Below, one piece after another: positions 51,792 to 64,000 of a stretch of DNA of 64,000 bases; the stretch's first letter is position 1; each line of letters starts with the position of its first letter. Location: contig NZ_LQIN01000023.1 in NCBI RefSeq assembly GCF_001500065.1, forward strand, positions 124,001 through 188,000, read 5' to 3'. Position numbers and translations under genes: made by a program. Under the pieces are notes generated by a model. The model worked only from the letters and a program-made list of their open reading frames with translations. It was not told where the DNA came from and did not search any database. Origin of the DNA: Mycobacterium sp. IS-3022. Its GTDB lineage: Bacteria > Actinomycetota > Actinomycetes > Mycobacteriales > Mycobacteriaceae.

Positions 51792-53546
51792 GTGATCACC
51801 CGCATGTCGGAGCTGTTCCTGCGCACCTTGCGCGACGATCCGGCCGACGCCGAAGTGCCCAGCCACAAACTGCTGATCCGCGCCGGCTACATCCGACCGG
51901 TCGGCCCCGGGCTGTACAGCTGGCTGCCGCTCGGACTGCGGGTGCTGCGCAAGATCGAGGCGATCGTGCGAGCCGAGATGAACGCCATCGGCGGACAGGA
52001 GATCCTGTTCCCTGCGCTGCTGCCGCGCGCGCCGTACGAGGCGACGAACCGCTGGACCGAGTACGGCGACGCGCTCTTTCGGCTGAAGGACCGCCGCGGC
52101 AACGACTACCTGCTGGGGCCCACCCACGAGGAGTTCTTCACGCTCACGGTCAAGGGGGAGTACTCGTCGTACAAGGACTTCCCGCTGCGCCTGTACCAGA
52201 TCCAGACCAAGTACCGCGACGAGGCCAGGCCACGCGCCGGCATCCTGCGCGGGCGCGAGTTCCTGATGAAGGACTCGTACTCGTTCGACGTCGACGACGA
52301 CGGGCTCAAGAACGCCTACCACGCCCACCGCGAGGCTTATCAGCGGATCTTCGGCCGCCTCGGCGTGCGCTACGTGATCGTCTCGGCGGTGTCGGGCGCG
52401 ATGGGCGGCAGCGCCTCCGAGGAGTTTCTCGCCGAGAGCGAGATCGGTGAGGACACCTACGTGCGCTGCCTCGAATCCGGTTACGCCGCCAATGTCGAGG
52501 CCGTCATCACCGCCGTGCCGGAGGCGCTGCCGATCGAGGGCCAACCCGAGGCCAAGATCTACGACACCCCCGACACCCCGACGATCGCCACGCTGGTCGA
52601 GTGGGCCAACTCGACGCTGGCCCGCACCGTCACGGCCGCCGACACCCTCAAGAACGTGATGCTCAAGGTGCGTGAGCCCGGCGGCGAATGGGAACTGCTG
52701 GGCGTCGGCGTGCCCGGCGACCGGGAGGTCGACGACAAGCGTCTCGGCGCGGCGCTGGAACCGGCGGAGTATGCGCTACTCGACGACTCCGACTTCGCCA
52801 AGTACCCGTTCCTCGCGAAGGGATACATCGGCCCGAAAGCGTTGTCGGCCAACGGTGTTCGTTATCTCGTCGATCCGCGTGTGGTCGACGGCACGTCGTG
52901 GATCACCGGCGCCGATGAGCCGGGCAGGCATGTGGTCGGCCTGGTCGCGGGGCGAGACTTCGTTCCCGACGGCACGATCGAGGCCGCCGAGGTCCGCGAA
53001 GGCGACCCGTCGCCGGACGGGGCCGGGCCGCTGGTGGCCGCCCGCGGTATCGAGATCGGCCACGTCTTCCAGTTGGGCCGCAAGTACGCCGACGCGTTCG
53101 AGGTCGACGTACTCGGCGAGGACGGCAAGCCGGTTCGGTTGACCATGGGCTCCTACGGCGTCGGGGTGTCGCGACTGGTCGCAGTCATCGCCGAACAGCA
53201 CCACGATGAGATCGGGCTGCGGTGGCCGTCGTCGGTGTCGCCGTTCGACGTGCACGTGGTGATCGCCAACAAGGACGGCGCCGCGCGCGCCGGCGCCGAG
53301 GAGTTGGCGGCCGACCTCGATCGGCTCGGGCACGAAGTGCTGCTCGACGACCGGCAGGCCTCGCCCGGGGTCAAGTTCAAGGACGCCGAACTGCTCGGTG
53401 TGCCGTGGATCGTCGTGGTCGGCCGCGGCTGGGCCGACGGCGTGGTGGAGCTTCGCAACCGGTTCACCGGGGAGACGCGCGAGATTCCCGTCGCCGCCGC
53501 GGCAGCCGAGATCTCGGCGGCACTCGCTTCGCCGAACGTGCGCTGA
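51792..53546 (+). CDS. proS: Prolyl-tRNA synthetase
   Basis: A 584-residue class II synthetase of the bacterial type with the editing insertion (about residues 220-400). Motif 2 is [31 protein letters not shown] and motif 3 is [23 protein letters not shown]; the anticodon-binding domain is the last 110 residues. GTG 51792 gives [21 protein letters not shown], the known mycobacterial N terminus, and a leaderless -10 box precedes it. The gene ends inside a strong palindrome. Confidence 0.97.
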   Translation: MITRMSELFLRTLRDDPADAEVPSHKLLIRAGYIRPVGPGLYSWLPLGLRVLRKIEAIVRAEMNAIGGQEILFPALLPRAPYEATNRWTEYGDALFRLKDRRGNDYLLGPTHEEFFTLTVKGEYSSYKDFPLRLYQIQTKYRDEARPRAGILRGREFLMKDSYSFDVDDDGLKNAYHAHREAYQRIFGRLGVRYVIVSAVSGAMGGSASEEFLAESEIGEDTYVRCLESGYAANVEAVITAVPEALPIEGQPEAKIYDTPDTPTIATLVEWANSTLARTVTAADTLKNVMLKVREPGGEWELLGVGVPGDREVDDKRLGAALEPAEYALLDDSDFAKYPFLAKGYIGPKALSANGVRYLVDPRVVDGTSWITGADEPGRHVVGLVAGRDFVPDGTIEAAEVREGDPSPDGAGPLVAARGIEIGHVFQLGRKYADAFEVDVLGEDGKPVRLTMGSYGVGVSRLVAVIAEQHHDEIGLRWPSSVSPFDVHVVIANKDGAARAGAEELAADLDRLGHEVLLDDRQASPGVKFKDAELLGVPWIVVVGRGWADGVVELRNRFTGETREIPVAAAAAEISAALASPNVR

Positions 53547-53588
53547 GCGCGAGAATCCCGGCGAAATCTCGCAGTGAGCGCACGTTCG
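53533..53588. terminator. Nested palindrome between convergent genes
   Basis: The outer arms CGAACGTGCGCT (53533-53544) and AGCGCACGTTCG (53577-53588) pair perfectly over 12 bp. The inner arms GCGAGA (53549-53554) and TCTCGC (53567-53572) pair over 6 bp. It contains the last codons and stop of proS and ends 10 nt before the stop of the convergent ferritin-like gene, so a bidirectional terminator is likely. Confidence 0.7.
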
Positions 53589-53597
53589 GCGCGAGGA

Positions 53598-54068
53598 CTA
53601 CTCGTTGCCGCCGGGGAACGCGACCGTGACCGGCGTCGTCCCGAGCACCCGGCTCCACCGAGCGGCCATCACCGCGCACTGCGTCAGCGCTGCCACCCCG
53701 AACGCTCGCTCCTGCTCGGTGGTGGCCTGTTCGACGACCGCGCGCCACGCGACGGCCGCGTCCTCCTCCATGCGGACCGCGAGCTTGGCGGCGTCGGCGG
53801 GCGTGTCGACCTTCATCGGCAACTGGTACCCGGCGGCCGGCAGCGGACCCTCGATTGACCGGCCGGTCAGCATGGCCAGGCCCTTTTCGCGGCGCTCGCG
53901 GTGCTCGGCCATCGCATTGGACACCAGCTCGTTGACGTCCGGCGTGGAATGCGCCGACACCAGCCCGTATCCGTAGATCGTCGCGTGTTCGGTGGCGATC
54001 GCGTCGAACAGCGCACCGTCCGCGGGGTTCGAGGGCCGCGTCGGACCGGTCGGTTCCACCGACGTCAT
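53598..54068 (-). CDS. Ferritin-like DUF4439 protein (Rv2844-like)
   Basis: A 156-residue helical protein. LFDAIATEHATIYGYGLVSAH, VNELVSNAMAEHRERREKGLAML, AKLAVRMEEDAAVAWRAVVEQ and RAFGVAALTQCAVMAARWSRVLG form four helices with E-x-x-H and H-x-x-R motifs. The pattern is that of DUF4439, a ferritin-like fold; whether iron is bound is unknown. ATG 54068 overlaps the stop of the upstream Tat lipoprotein gene (ATGA), so the two are coupled. Confidence 0.82.
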   Translation of the reverse strand: MTSVEPTGPTRPSNPADGALFDAIATEHATIYGYGLVSAHSTPDVNELVSNAMAEHRERREKGLAMLTGRSIEGPLPAAGYQLPMKVDTPADAAKLAVRMEEDAAVAWRAVVEQATTEQERAFGVAALTQCAVMAARWSRVLGTTPVTVAFPGGNE

Positions 54069-54598
54069 TGCGGCCACCTCGGGTCGGCGAGGGCCACCGT
54101 GTAGGCGGCGGTGCAGGCCGCGGCGATCGACGCGATCAACCCGGCGCGGTAACCCGAGAGCTTGGCGGCCAGCTCGCTGGCGCTCTCCGCCGATGCCCGC
54201 AGCGCGTTGGCGGCGTCCTTGACGGTGGGTGGCTTCGCCGCCTCGGCGGTGGTGCTGGAGGGCGTGGTGGTGGGTGCCTCGGCGCCGCGCATTCGGACCA
54301 GCTCATCGGACAGCGCCTGGGCATGGGCCGCCCGTTCGGCGGCGACCGCGGTCAGCGCCGCCACGACGGGCCCGCGCTCCTCGGCGGCGGCATCGGTGGC
54401 CAGCTGGCTGTCGGCGCGCGCCCGGTCGAGTTGGGCGGCGAGCTCGTCGACCTCCGGCGGCGGTGGCGATGACCCGCAGGCGGCCGCGGTCGCGCCGAGT
54501 AGGGCAAACGCCGCGGCCGAGGCCAGTACGCGTCTCCTGCTGATGGTCGGCGGAGTGCTCGGCACGAGCAACATCTTGCCATCGCGGTCTCGTCGCAT
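54065..54598 (-). CDS. Tat-exported putative lipoprotein (Rv2843-like)
   Basis: A 177-residue exported protein. [22 protein letters not shown] has the twin-arginine motif and a lipobox (TAAAC), so it should be exported folded and lipid-anchored. The mature part has a PPPP linker, a long helix ([26 protein letters not shown]... [15 protein letters not shown]), a Thr/Pro/Ser linker and a second helical half, which together look ferritin-like. A start at 54574 is also possible. Its partner is the DUF4439 gene downstream. The function is unknown. Confidence 0.72.
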   Translation of the reverse strand: MRRDRDGKMLLVPSTPPTISRRRVLASAAAFALLGATAAACGSSPPPPEVDELAAQLDRARADSQLATDAAAEERGPVVAALTAVAAERAAHAQALSDELVRMRGAEAPTTTPSSTTAEAAKPPTVKDAANALRASAESASELAAKLSGYRAGLIASIAAACTAAYTVALADPRWPQ

Positions 54599-54615
54599 CG
54601 GGTGCGCGTTTGGCG

Positions 54616-54642
54616 TTTACCGCGGCGCCCCTGGCGTATCGT
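54616..54642 (+). promoter_or_regulatory. Candidate promoter of the rimP-nusA operon
   Basis: TTTACC (54616-54621), 15 nt, TATCGT (54637-54642), about 65 nt before the rimP GTG. The spacing is short of the ideal 17, so it is tentative. Confidence 0.35.
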
Positions 54643-54707
54643 TGAGTGTTGGTTCGGCGGTGCTGCCGCGGAATCGAGTCCGGACAACTCAAGACGAGGA
54701 GCTCGCC

Positions 54708-55247
54708 GTGACGGAGCGTTCTGCGGGATTGCCGTCGCAGAAAGAGGTGATCGAGCTACTCGACGGCGAGTTCGCACGCGCAGGTTACGAAATCGAAGAT
54801 GTGATCGTCGACGCGGCCGCGCGTCCGCCCCGCATCACGGTGGTGGCCGACGGGGACGACGGCCTCGACCTCGAGTCGATCGCCGGGTTGTCCCGGACGG
54901 CGTCGACGCTGCTCGACGAGGTCGACGCCAGATCCGCGCCGTATGTCCTCGAGGTCACCTCCCCGGGGGTGGACCGACCGCTGACCGCCGAGAAGCACTT
55001 CCGCCGGGCCCGCGGTCGCAAGGTCGAGCTGACGCTGTCCGACGGCACGCAGCTCACGGGCCGGCTCGGCGAAACCGCCGGCGGCGTGGTCCGTCTGGTG
55101 GTTCGCGCCGGCCGAGCGGCGAACTACTCGGTACGAGAATTGCCGCTGGAAGGCATCGCGAAAGCCGTTGTGCAAGTGGAATTCTCGCCTCCCAATCCGC
55201 GAGAGCTGGAGCTGGTCGGCCGTTCTGGGAAGGAGGCTTCGACGTGA
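54708..55247 (+). CDS. rimP: Ribosome maturation factor RimP
   Basis: A 179-residue factor that helps assemble the 30S subunit. The N-terminal domain ([35 protein letters not shown]) and [26 protein letters not shown], the family signature, are intact, followed by the SH3-like C-terminal domain. GTG 54708 is preferred over the long upstream extension that overlaps the opposite-strand lipoprotein gene. It overlaps nusA by 4 nt, the usual order in bacteria. Confidence 0.94.
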   Translation: MTERSAGLPSQKEVIELLDGEFARAGYEIEDVIVDAAARPPRITVVADGDDGLDLESIAGLSRTASTLLDEVDARSAPYVLEVTSPGVDRPLTAEKHFRRARGRKVELTLSDGTQLTGRLGETAGGVVRLVVRAGRAANYSVRELPLEGIAKAVVQVEFSPPNPRELELVGRSGKEAST

Positions 55248-56287
55248 ACATCGACATGGCCGCACTGCATGCCATCGAAGTGGACCGGGGCATCCCGGTG
55301 GGTGAACTCGTCGAAACCATCAAGTCCGCGCTGCTGACCGCCTACCGGCACACCGAGGGACACGCCGCCGAGGCGCGCATCGAGATCGACCGCAAGACCG
55401 GTGAGGTCAAGGTGATCGCCACCGAGCTCGACGACGACGGCAATCCGATCACCGAATGGGACGACACCCCAGAGGGATTCGGCCGGGTCGCCGCCACCAC
55501 GGCGCGCCAGGTGATGCTGCAGAGGTTCCGCGACGCGGAGAACGAGAAGACCTACGGCGAGTTCTCGGCCCGCGAAGGCGACATCGTCGGCGGGGTGATC
55601 CAGCGCGACGCGCGCGCCAACGCGCGAGGCCTCGTCGTCGTCCGGATGGGCAGCGAGACGAAGGGTTCAGAGGGCGTCATCCCCGCCGCCGAGCAGGTGC
55701 CCGGTGAACGGTACGAACACGGCGACCGGTTGCGCTGCTACGTCGTCGGCGTGAGCCGCGGCGCGCGTGAACCGTTGATCACGCTGTCGCGCACCCACCC
55801 GAACTTGGTGCGCAAACTCTTCTCGCTGGAGGTTCCGGAGATCGCCGAGGGGTCGGTGGAGATCGTGGCCGTCGCCCGCGAGGCCGGCCACCGCTCGAAG
55901 ATCGCCGTCACCTCCCGGGTGTCGGGGCTCAACGCCAAGGGGGCCTGCATCGGACCCATGGGACAGCGGGTGCGCAATGTGATGAGCGAGTTGTCCGGCG
56001 AGAAGATCGACATCATCGACTACGACCCCGATCCGGCGAAGTTCGTCGCCAACGCGCTCTCGCCGGCCAAGGTGGTATCGGTGTCGGTCATCGACGAGAC
56101 CGCGCGCGCGGCACGCGTCGTGGTGCCCGACTTTCAGCTGTCGCTGGCGATCGGCAAGGAGGGGCAGAACGCGCGCCTGGCGGCCCGGCTCACCGGCTGG
56201 CGCATCGACATCCGCAGCGACGCCGCCCCCGCGGGCAAGGCGGAGGCCGGCCAGGACGTGGCGCGCGGGTCCGTCGGCGACCGGTAA
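55244..56287 (+). CDS. nusA: Transcription elongation/termination factor NusA
   Basis: A 347-residue RNA polymerase-binding factor. The N-terminal domain (about residues 1-100), S1 domain ([25 protein letters not shown] onward), and two KH domains ([20 protein letters not shown] and [17 protein letters not shown], carrying the GxxG loops) follow in order. It lacks the C-terminal acidic repeats of E. coli NusA, as is normal in actinobacteria. GTG 55244 is well placed after AAGGAGG. Confidence 0.97.
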   Translation: MNIDMAALHAIEVDRGIPVGELVETIKSALLTAYRHTEGHAAEARIEIDRKTGEVKVIATELDDDGNPITEWDDTPEGFGRVAATTARQVMLQRFRDAENEKTYGEFSAREGDIVGGVIQRDARANARGLVVVRMGSETKGSEGVIPAAEQVPGERYEHGDRLRCYVVGVSRGAREPLITLSRTHPNLVRKLFSLEVPEIAEGSVEIVAVAREAGHRSKIAVTSRVSGLNAKGACIGPMGQRVRNVMSELSGEKIDIIDYDPDPAKFVANALSPAKVVSVSVIDETARAARVVVPDFQLSLAIGKEGQNARLAARLTGWRIDIRSDAAPAGKAEAGQDVARGSVGDR

Positions 56288-56352
56288 GCCCGGCCCGCGC
56301 ACGCGTCCACGCCGACCAGCGCAGCCATTTCAATTACCAGCGACAGTGACGG

Positions 56353-56358
56353 TAGACT
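56353..56358 (+). promoter_or_regulatory. -10 box, leaderless, for the ylxR-like gene
   Basis: TAGACT (TANNNT) ends 5 nt before GTG 56364; it supports 56364 over GTG 56346 and suggests an internal promoter ahead of ylxR-infB. Confidence 0.45.
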
Positions 56359-56363
56359 CACCT

Positions 56364-56768
56364 GTGATCCAGCGCGAGACTTCGGCTTCGGCGCAACGAC
56401 GCAGCCCCGACGAACCTGTCGGACCGGTGCGGACCTGCGTTGGTTGCCGAAAACGAGAGCTGGCCGTCGAACTGCTTCGGGTGGTCGCCGTCGGCAACGT
56501 CGATGGTGCTGGGAATCCTTCCAGCGCCGTGACCGTTGACTTGGCGCGAAAGCTGCCGGGGCGGGGTGCGTGGCTGCATCCCACTCCGCACTGCCTCGAC
56601 GCAGCAATCCGGCGGCGAGCCTTCGGTCGAGCGCTGCGCATCACCGGTTCACCGGACGTATCCGCGGTGGTCGAGCACGTCAGCGCTATGAGCAGCGCGG
56701 AAGCGCCCGAACCGCCCGGCAACAGAACAGGTAGCGAAGAACATGAGCACACCGTGAAGTCCCGATGA
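56364..56768 (+). CDS. YlxR family RNA-binding protein (Rv2840c)
   Basis: A 134-residue protein of the YlxR/DUF448 family. The signature is [20 protein letters not shown], followed by [29 protein letters not shown]. Known structures are small RNA-binding folds, and in some bacteria the protein acts on RNase P or as a transcription regulator. The C-terminal 35 residues are acidic and disordered. It lies between nusA and infB, the conserved place of this gene. Confidence 0.87.
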   Translation: MIQRETSASAQRRSPDEPVGPVRTCVGCRKRELAVELLRVVAVGNVDGAGNPSSAVTVDLARKLPGRGAWLHPTPHCLDAAIRRRAFGRALRITGSPDVSAVVEHVSAMSSAEAPEPPGNRTGSEEHEHTVKSR

Positions 56769-56835
56769 CCATGCGTCATAGCTAACCCGAGGCGCGGCGC
56801 CTACCACCGCTGACGCCTCTAGAGATGGAGATGTA

Positions 56836-59544
56836 GTGGCAGGTAAGGCCCGTGTACACGAGTTGGCCAAGGAACTCGGTGTCACCAGTAAGGAAGTTCT
56901 CGCTCGTCTGAGCGAACAGGGCGAATTCGTCAAATCCGCGTCCTCAACCGTGGAGGCCCCCGTCGCGCGCCGGTTGCGCGAATCCTTCGGCGGCGGGAAA
57001 CCGGCCGCCGAGAAGGTCAAGGCCGACGGCAACGGCTCACCGGCTGGCTCATCGGCTGGCTCGCCGGCCGCCACCAAGAGCACCGCCCCCAAGGAGCCCG
57101 CGAAAGCACCCGCGCCCAAACCTGCGGCACCCCCAGTCGAGGCTCCGCCCGTCACGCCTCCCGCGGCGGCCGGTCCGCCGGCCACGCCCGCGGCACCGCC
57201 TTCCCGTCCGGGCCCGACACCCGGCCCACGGCCCGGTCCCGCGCCGGGCGCCCCCAAGCCGGCGCCGCGCGTCCCGCGCGTCGGTAACAACCCGTTCTCG
57301 TCCCAGCAGCCGGTGGACCGGCCGATTCCTCGTCCTCAAGGCCCACGGCCCGGTCCCGGCGCCCCGCGGCCCGGCGCTCCGCGGCCCGGTATGTCGCCGA
57401 GCAACATGCCGCCACGTCCCGGCGGGCCCCGGCCCCCGCGTCCGGGTGGCGGCCCGCGGCCCGGCCCCGGCGGCGGGCCTCGTCCCGGTGCGGGGCAGGG
57501 TGGGCGTCCCGGTGCCGGTGGCGGCGGTGGTAACTACCGCGGCGGCGGTGCCGGCGGCGGAGCTCCGGCCGGCGGCGGCTATCGCGGCCGGCCCGGCGGC
57601 GGTGGCCGTCCCGGCCAGCGCGGCGGCGCGGCAGGTGCCTTCGGCCGTCCGGGCGGCGCCCCCAAGCGGGGTCGCAAGTCGAAGCGGGCGAAACGCGCCG
57701 AATACGAGAACATGCAGGCGCCCGTCGTCGGCGGTGTCCGGCTGCCGCACGGCAACGGTGAGACCATCCGGCTGGCGCGCGGTGCGTCGCTGAGCGACTT
57801 CGCCGAGAAGATCGACGCCAACCCGGCCGCGTTGGTCCAGGCCCTGTTCAATCTCGGTGAGATGGTCACCGCGACGCAGTCCGTCGGCGATGACACCCTC
57901 GAACTGCTCGGCAGCGAGATGAACTACAAGGTTCAGGTCGTCTCCCCGGAGGACGAGGACCGCGAGCTGCTGGAATCCTTCGACCTGTCCTATGGCGAGG
58001 ACTCGGGCGGCGAGGAGGACCTCGAGCAGCGGCCGCCGGTGGTCACCGTGATGGGTCACGTCGACCACGGCAAGACCCGACTGCTGGACACGATCCGTCA
58101 GGCCAACGTCCGCGAGGGCGAGGCCGGCGGCATCACCCAGCACATCGGCGCCTACCAGGTGCAGGTCGACCTCGACGGCAACGTCCGGCCGATCACGTTC
58201 ATCGACACCCCGGGTCACGAGGCGTTCACCGCCATGCGTGCCCGCGGTGCGAAGGCCACCGACATCGCGATCCTCGTGGTCGCCGCCGATGACGGCGTGA
58301 TGCCGCAGACGGTCGAGGCGATCAACCACGCGCAGGCCGCCGAAGTGCCGATCGTGGTGGCGGTCAACAAGATCGACAAGGAAGGCGCCGACCCGGCCAA
58401 GATCCGCGGTCAGCTCACCGAGTACGGGCTGATTCCCGAGGACTACGGCGGCGACACGATGTTCGTCGACATCTCCGCCAAGCAGGGCACCAACATCGAC
58501 GCGCTGCTGGAAGCGGTCGTGCTGACCGCCGACGCCGCCCTGGATCTTCGGGCCAACCCCGATATGGAAGCCCAGGGTGTCGCGATCGAAGCGCACCTGG
58601 ACCGCGGTCGCGGCCCGGTGGCCACGGTGCTGGTGCAGCGCGGCACGCTGCGGGTGGGCGACTCGGTGGTGGCCGGCGACGCGTACGGGCGCGTCCGGCG
58701 CATGGTCGACGAGCACGGCGAGGACGTCACCGAGGCGCTACCGTCGCGGCCCGTCCAGGTCATCGGCTTCACGTCGGTGCCCGGCGCCGGCGACAACTTC
58801 CTGGTCGTCGACGAGGACCGCATCGCGCGCCAGATCGCCGACCGGCGCAGCGCGCGCAAGCGCAACGCGTTGGCCGCCCGCAGTCGCAAGCGCATCAGCC
58901 TCGAGGACCTGGACTCGGCGCTGAAGGAAACCAGCCAGCTGAACCTGATCCTCAAGGGCGACAACGCCGGTACGGTCGAGGCCCTCGAAGAGGCCCTGCT
59001 GGGCATCCAGGTCGACGACGAAGTGGAGCTGCGGGTCATCGACCGCGGCGTCGGTGGGGTCACCGAGACCAACGTCAACCTGGCGTCGGCCTCGGACGCG
59101 ATCATCATCGGCTTCAACGTCCGCGCCGAGGGCAAGGCCACCGAGCTGGCCAACCGCGAGGGTGTGGAGATCCGCTACTACTCGATCATCTACCAGGCGA
59201 TCGACGAGATCGAGGCCGCGCTCAAGGGCATGCTCAAGCCGGTCTACGAGGAGAAGGAGCTCGGCCGCGCCGAGATCCGCGCCATCTTCCGGTCGTCGAA
59301 GGTCGGCAACATCGCCGGCTGCCTGGTCCAGTCGGGCATCATGCGGCGCAACGCCAAGGCGCGGCTGCTGCGTGACAACGTCGTGGTGGCCGAGAACCTC
59401 ACCGTGTCGTCACTGCGTCGCGAGAAGGACGACGTCACCGAGGTCCGCGAGGGCTACGAGTGCGGTCTGACGCTGACCTACTCCGACATCAAGGAAGGCG
59501 ACGTCATCGAGACGTACGAGTTGGTCGAGAAGGAAAGGGTCTAG
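56836..59544 (+). CDS. infB: Translation initiation factor IF-2
   Basis: A 902-residue GTPase that brings fMet-tRNA to the 30S subunit. The N-terminal part (residues 1-60) has the conserved [16 protein letters not shown] helix (here [21 protein letters not shown]), followed by a long Pro/Gly/Arg-rich region. G1 is GHVDHGKT (407-414), G3 DTPGHE, G4 NKID; domains II, III and IV follow with VEALEEALL and a C-terminal barrel ending [17 protein letters not shown]. The length equals that of other mycobacterial IF-2 proteins. GTG 56836 is preceded by GGAGATG. Confidence 0.98.
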   Translation: MAGKARVHELAKELGVTSKEVLARLSEQGEFVKSASSTVEAPVARRLRESFGGGKPAAEKVKADGNGSPAGSSAGSPAATKSTAPKEPAKAPAPKPAAPPVEAPPVTPPAAAGPPATPAAPPSRPGPTPGPRPGPAPGAPKPAPRVPRVGNNPFSSQQPVDRPIPRPQGPRPGPGAPRPGAPRPGMSPSNMPPRPGGPRPPRPGGGPRPGPGGGPRPGAGQGGRPGAGGGGGNYRGGGAGGGAPAGGGYRGRPGGGGRPGQRGGAAGAFGRPGGAPKRGRKSKRAKRAEYENMQAPVVGGVRLPHGNGETIRLARGASLSDFAEKIDANPAALVQALFNLGEMVTATQSVGDDTLELLGSEMNYKVQVVSPEDEDRELLESFDLSYGEDSGGEEDLEQRPPVVTVMGHVDHGKTRLLDTIRQANVREGEAGGITQHIGAYQVQVDLDGNVRPITFIDTPGHEAFTAMRARGAKATDIAILVVAADDGVMPQTVEAINHAQAAEVPIVVAVNKIDKEGADPAKIRGQLTEYGLIPEDYGGDTMFVDISAKQGTNIDALLEAVVLTADAALDLRANPDMEAQGVAIEAHLDRGRGPVATVLVQRGTLRVGDSVVAGDAYGRVRRMVDEHGEDVTEALPSRPVQVIGFTSVPGAGDNFLVVDEDRIARQIADRRSARKRNALAARSRKRISLEDLDSALKETSQLNLILKGDNAGTVEALEEALLGIQVDDEVELRVIDRGVGGVTETNVNLASASDAIIIGFNVRAEGKATELANREGVEIRYYSIIYQAIDEIEAALKGMLKPVYEEKELGRAEIRAIFRSSKVGNIAGCLVQSGIMRRNAKARLLRDNVVVAENLTVSSLRREKDDVTEVREGYECGLTLTYSDIKEGDVIETYELVEKERV
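57160..57665 (+). repeat. Low-complexity Pro/Gly/Arg repeat region in infB
   Basis: It encodes about 170 residues dominated by P, G, R and A, with units such as [13 protein letters not shown] and GGGGR. It is the disordered linker of IF-2, and the tandem codons make it a likely site of length variation between strains. Confidence 0.85.
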
Positions 59545-62357
<2,813 letters not shown>

Positions 62358-62387
62358 CAGATTGCCGCGAGCGTGCGGGTCGACGCC

Positions 62388-62951
62388 TCAGCTTGCGCGC
62401 GCGACGGCCGCCCAACCGTAATCGGTAACCTTCACGCGCACGTCACCGAAACCTGCCGCCGTCAAGCGTCCCGGCAGCGTCGCCGGGTCGACGGGGTTGT
62501 ACGTGTCGCCCTCGTGCGCGACGGCCAACTCGTCGCTGCCGAGGCTGTCGCTGGCGACCAGCGCCGCGCCGGGCCGCAGCACACGGGCGACTTCGGCGAA
62601 GAGCCGGTTCTGCATCTCGCTGGTGGGCACGTGGTGCAGCATCGTGAAACACGCTGCGCCGGTGAAGCGGTCGTCGTCGTAGCACAGCGCCGTCGCGTCA
62701 CCGCGCACGATGTCGACGGTCGGCACATCGGCGAACCGGTCCCGCAACAGCGCAGCCAGTTCGTCGTCGATCTCCACCGATGTCAGCCGCGCCACCGATT
62801 CGCTCAACACATCGGTCGTCGCGCCGTAGCCGGGCCCGACCTCGAGCACGTCGTCGCCGAGATCGACCTCACCCAGTGCCCACGGCAGGATGACTTCGCG
62901 GATCAACTGGCGCCACTCGTCGCTTCCGCAATACTCGTGCGCTTCGTTCAC
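62388..62951 (-). CDS. Class I SAM-dependent methyltransferase
   Basis: A 187-residue methyltransferase. Motif I is VLEVGPGYGATTDVL, the acidic end of strand 2 is TSVEIDDELAALL, then VRGDATALCYDDDRFTGAACFTMLHHVPT and LRPGAALVASDSLG. GTG 62951 (VNEAHEYCGSDEWRQL) is preferred; the frame extends upstream but without recognisable sequence. The substrate is unknown. It converges with dinF. Confidence 0.86.
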   Translation of the reverse strand: MNEAHEYCGSDEWRQLIREVILPWALGEVDLGDDVLEVGPGYGATTDVLSESVARLTSVEIDDELAALLRDRFADVPTVDIVRGDATALCYDDDRFTGAACFTMLHHVPTSEMQNRLFAEVARVLRPGAALVASDSLGSDELAVAHEGDTYNPVDPATLPGRLTAAGFGDVRVKVTDYGWAAVARAS

Positions 62952-63057
62952 GCTCGTCAGCCTACGAGCGTGCGCAACCTGCAGCGGATTGCGGCGCGTC
63001 TTGTGCTGGGCCCACCGCGAAGCGCGGGGAACCCGCACCCTCGCGTAAATGGCAGCG

Positions 63058-63816
63058 TCAGTGGACCTGGGCGCGGCCTCGCTGCAGCACGGCATCGCGG
63101 TTGGCGGCGATGTCGTCGCCGCTGGCGGTGCGCATCCACTCCCGCGCCGACGCCGCTTCGATCCACAGTCCCTCATTGGTCTGCGCCTCGTCGATGCGGT
63201 GATACGACGCCAACAGCGCGCGCACGGCGCGCTGATTGTTGCCGACGATCGACGCCGCCACCTGTCGGGCCGTCGGCATCAGCTCGGCGTGCGGCACCAC
63301 CTGGGTGACCAGCCCGGTGCGCAGGGCCTCTTCGGCCGACAGATAGTCGCCGGTCAGGCTCATCCTGCGGGCCATACCGACGCCGACCTTCTGCGGCAAC
63401 CGGACCGAGAGTCCCCATGTCGGGAGCAGCCCGACGCGGGCATGCGTGTCGGCGAACCGAGCCTGTTCGGAGGCGATCAGGACGTCGCAGTACAGGGCGA
63501 TCTCGAGGCCGCCCGTGACCGCGGCCCCGTTGATCGCGCCGATCACCGGTTTGGTCATCGGCGGCCACTTGGGCGAGATGTCGGGCAGCTCGGTGGTGTC
63601 GCCGAGTTCCTTGAGGTCCAGGCCGGCGCAGAAAACCGGGTCGCTACCGGTGACGATCACGACGTCCACCTCGTCGTCGGCTTGAGCGTCGCCGAGCGCG
63701 CGGTAGAACCGCCGGCGCAGGTCGGCCGACAGCGCATTGCGCGCCTGGGGCCGGTTCAGGGTGAGAGTGCGCACGCGGTCTTGTGTCGTGATGAGCAGGA
63801 TGTCGTCGTTGGTCAC
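63058..63816 (-). CDS. echA16: Enoyl-CoA hydratase/isomerase family protein EchA16
   Basis: A 252-residue crotonase-fold protein. TLTLNRPQARNALS is the family start, and the oxyanion-hole strands are PVFCAGLDLKEL and INGAAVTGGLEIALYCDVLIA; the usual catalytic Glu positions lie near ARFADTHARVGLLP. It closely matches EchA16 (Rv2831) of M. tuberculosis. GTG 63816 gives MTNDDILLI, as in that protein; the TTG one codon earlier is the alternative. The physiological acyl-CoA substrate is not known. Confidence 0.92.
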   Translation of the reverse strand: MTNDDILLITTQDRVRTLTLNRPQARNALSADLRRRFYRALGDAQADDEVDVVIVTGSDPVFCAGLDLKELGDTTELPDISPKWPPMTKPVIGAINGAAVTGGLEIALYCDVLIASEQARFADTHARVGLLPTWGLSVRLPQKVGVGMARRMSLTGDYLSAEEALRTGLVTQVVPHAELMPTARQVAASIVGNNQRAVRALLASYHRIDEAQTNEGLWIEAASAREWMRTASGDDIAANRDAVLQRGRAQVH

Positions 63817-63826
63817 CAACCGAACC

Positions 63827-63832
63827 TATCGT
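63827..63832 (+). promoter_or_regulatory. -10 box, leaderless, for the DUF2277 gene
   Basis: TATCGT (TANNNT) ends 6 nt before ATG 63839, in the 22-bp gap between divergent starts. Confidence 0.45.
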
Positions 63833-63838
63833 GGAGCC

Positions 63839-64000
63839 ATGTGCCGAAACATCACCGAGCTACGTGGGCTGGAGCCGGCGGCGACCGACGAGGAGGTCGA
63901 GGCCGCCGCTCGCCAGTACATCCGCAAGGTCAGCGGTATCACCCGGCCGACCGCCGCCAACGCCGACGTCTTCGAGGCGGCCGTCGCCGACGTCACCGCC
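63839..64000 (+). CDS. DUF2277 domain protein, N-terminal part
   Basis: The first 54 residues of a gene cut by the right window edge. MCRNITELRGLEP and the following helices (ATDEEVEAAARQYIRKVSGI) are characteristic of DUF2277, small proteins of about 80-90 residues with the MCRxI(x)LRxxEP start. The function is unknown. It is divergent from echA16. Confidence 0.85.
   Translation, partial: MCRNITELRGLEPAATDEEVEAAARQYIRKVSGITRPTAANADVFEAAVADVTA

Noticed and set aside
57049..58716. A 555-codon minus-strand open frame opposite infB
   Set aside because: It has low complexity, no domain and complements the conserved IF-2 gene.

Overview
The window comes from a high-GC mycobacterium, most likely a non-tuberculous Mycolicibacterium-type species. 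The evidence is the gene order from about 9.5 kb to the end. It follows the Mycobacterium tuberculosis block Rv2876 to Rv2831: DUF2631 protein, MPT83-like lipoprotein, dxr, rip1, ispG, GNAT, PBP-lipoprotein, mapB, glnA4 operon, mtr, mqo, Mg-chelatase-like gene, cobO, cobB, cysG, efpA, proS, rimP, nusA, ylxR, infB, rbfA, nrnA, dinF, echA16. GTG starts, 4-nt ATGA/GTGA operon overlaps and TANNNT -10 boxes 5-8 nt before start codons also fit. No rRNA, tRNA, CRISPR array, prophage or intact insertion sequence was recognised.

Layout. 1-13 kb is an accessory catabolic region: SDR (cut by the window edge), Baeyer-Villiger-type monooxygenase and esterase, SRPBCC protein, acyl-CoA dehydrogenase, three LLM-class (F420-type) oxidoreductases, DUF427, a WS/DGAT acyltransferase, a mycofactocin-type SDR and a photolyase. 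13-23 kb holds the FAS1 lipoprotein behind a SigK-like promoter, the MEP-pathway genes dxr and ispG around the site-2 protease rip1, two GNAT genes, a class B PBP lipoprotein and mapB. 23-30 kb has cobQ (its start lies inside a 54-bp palindromic element), a lipoprotein, a degenerate alpha/beta hydrolase and the asnO-ngg pair for the osmolyte N-acetylglutaminylglutamine amide, behind a SigF-like promoter. 30-35 kb is a four-gene gamma-glutamylation operon (glnA4, gamma-glutamyl amidohydrolase, aldehyde dehydrogenase, SDR). 34.6-38.6 kb has an ArsR regulator, a methyltransferase and an ECF-type Ni/Co importer (cbiM, cbiN-like, cbiQ, cbiO). 38.6-48.6 kb has mtr, a hydrolase, mqo and the cobalamin genes. 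48.6-53.5 kb has two tandem EfpA-type transporters and proS. 53.6-62.4 kb is the translation block rimP-nusA-ylxR-infB-rbfA-nrnA-dinF, and the end holds a methyltransferase, echA16 and a DUF2277 gene.

How the genes work together. The Ni/Co importer, the chelatase-like AAA+/VWA protein and cobO, cobB, cysG and cobQ suggest metal uptake coupled to B12 synthesis. The glnA4 operon encodes every step expected for a gamma-glutamylated amino-alcohol (or polyamine) route. The most unusual DNA-level feature is at the cobB/cysG junction. There the cobB end and the cysG beginning each occur twice, and between the copies lies an inverted, internally deleted copy of the mapB 3' end with the same palindromic element that precedes cobQ. 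Short palindromic elements of at least three other kinds sit just after stop codons or in the 4.3-4.6 kb gap.
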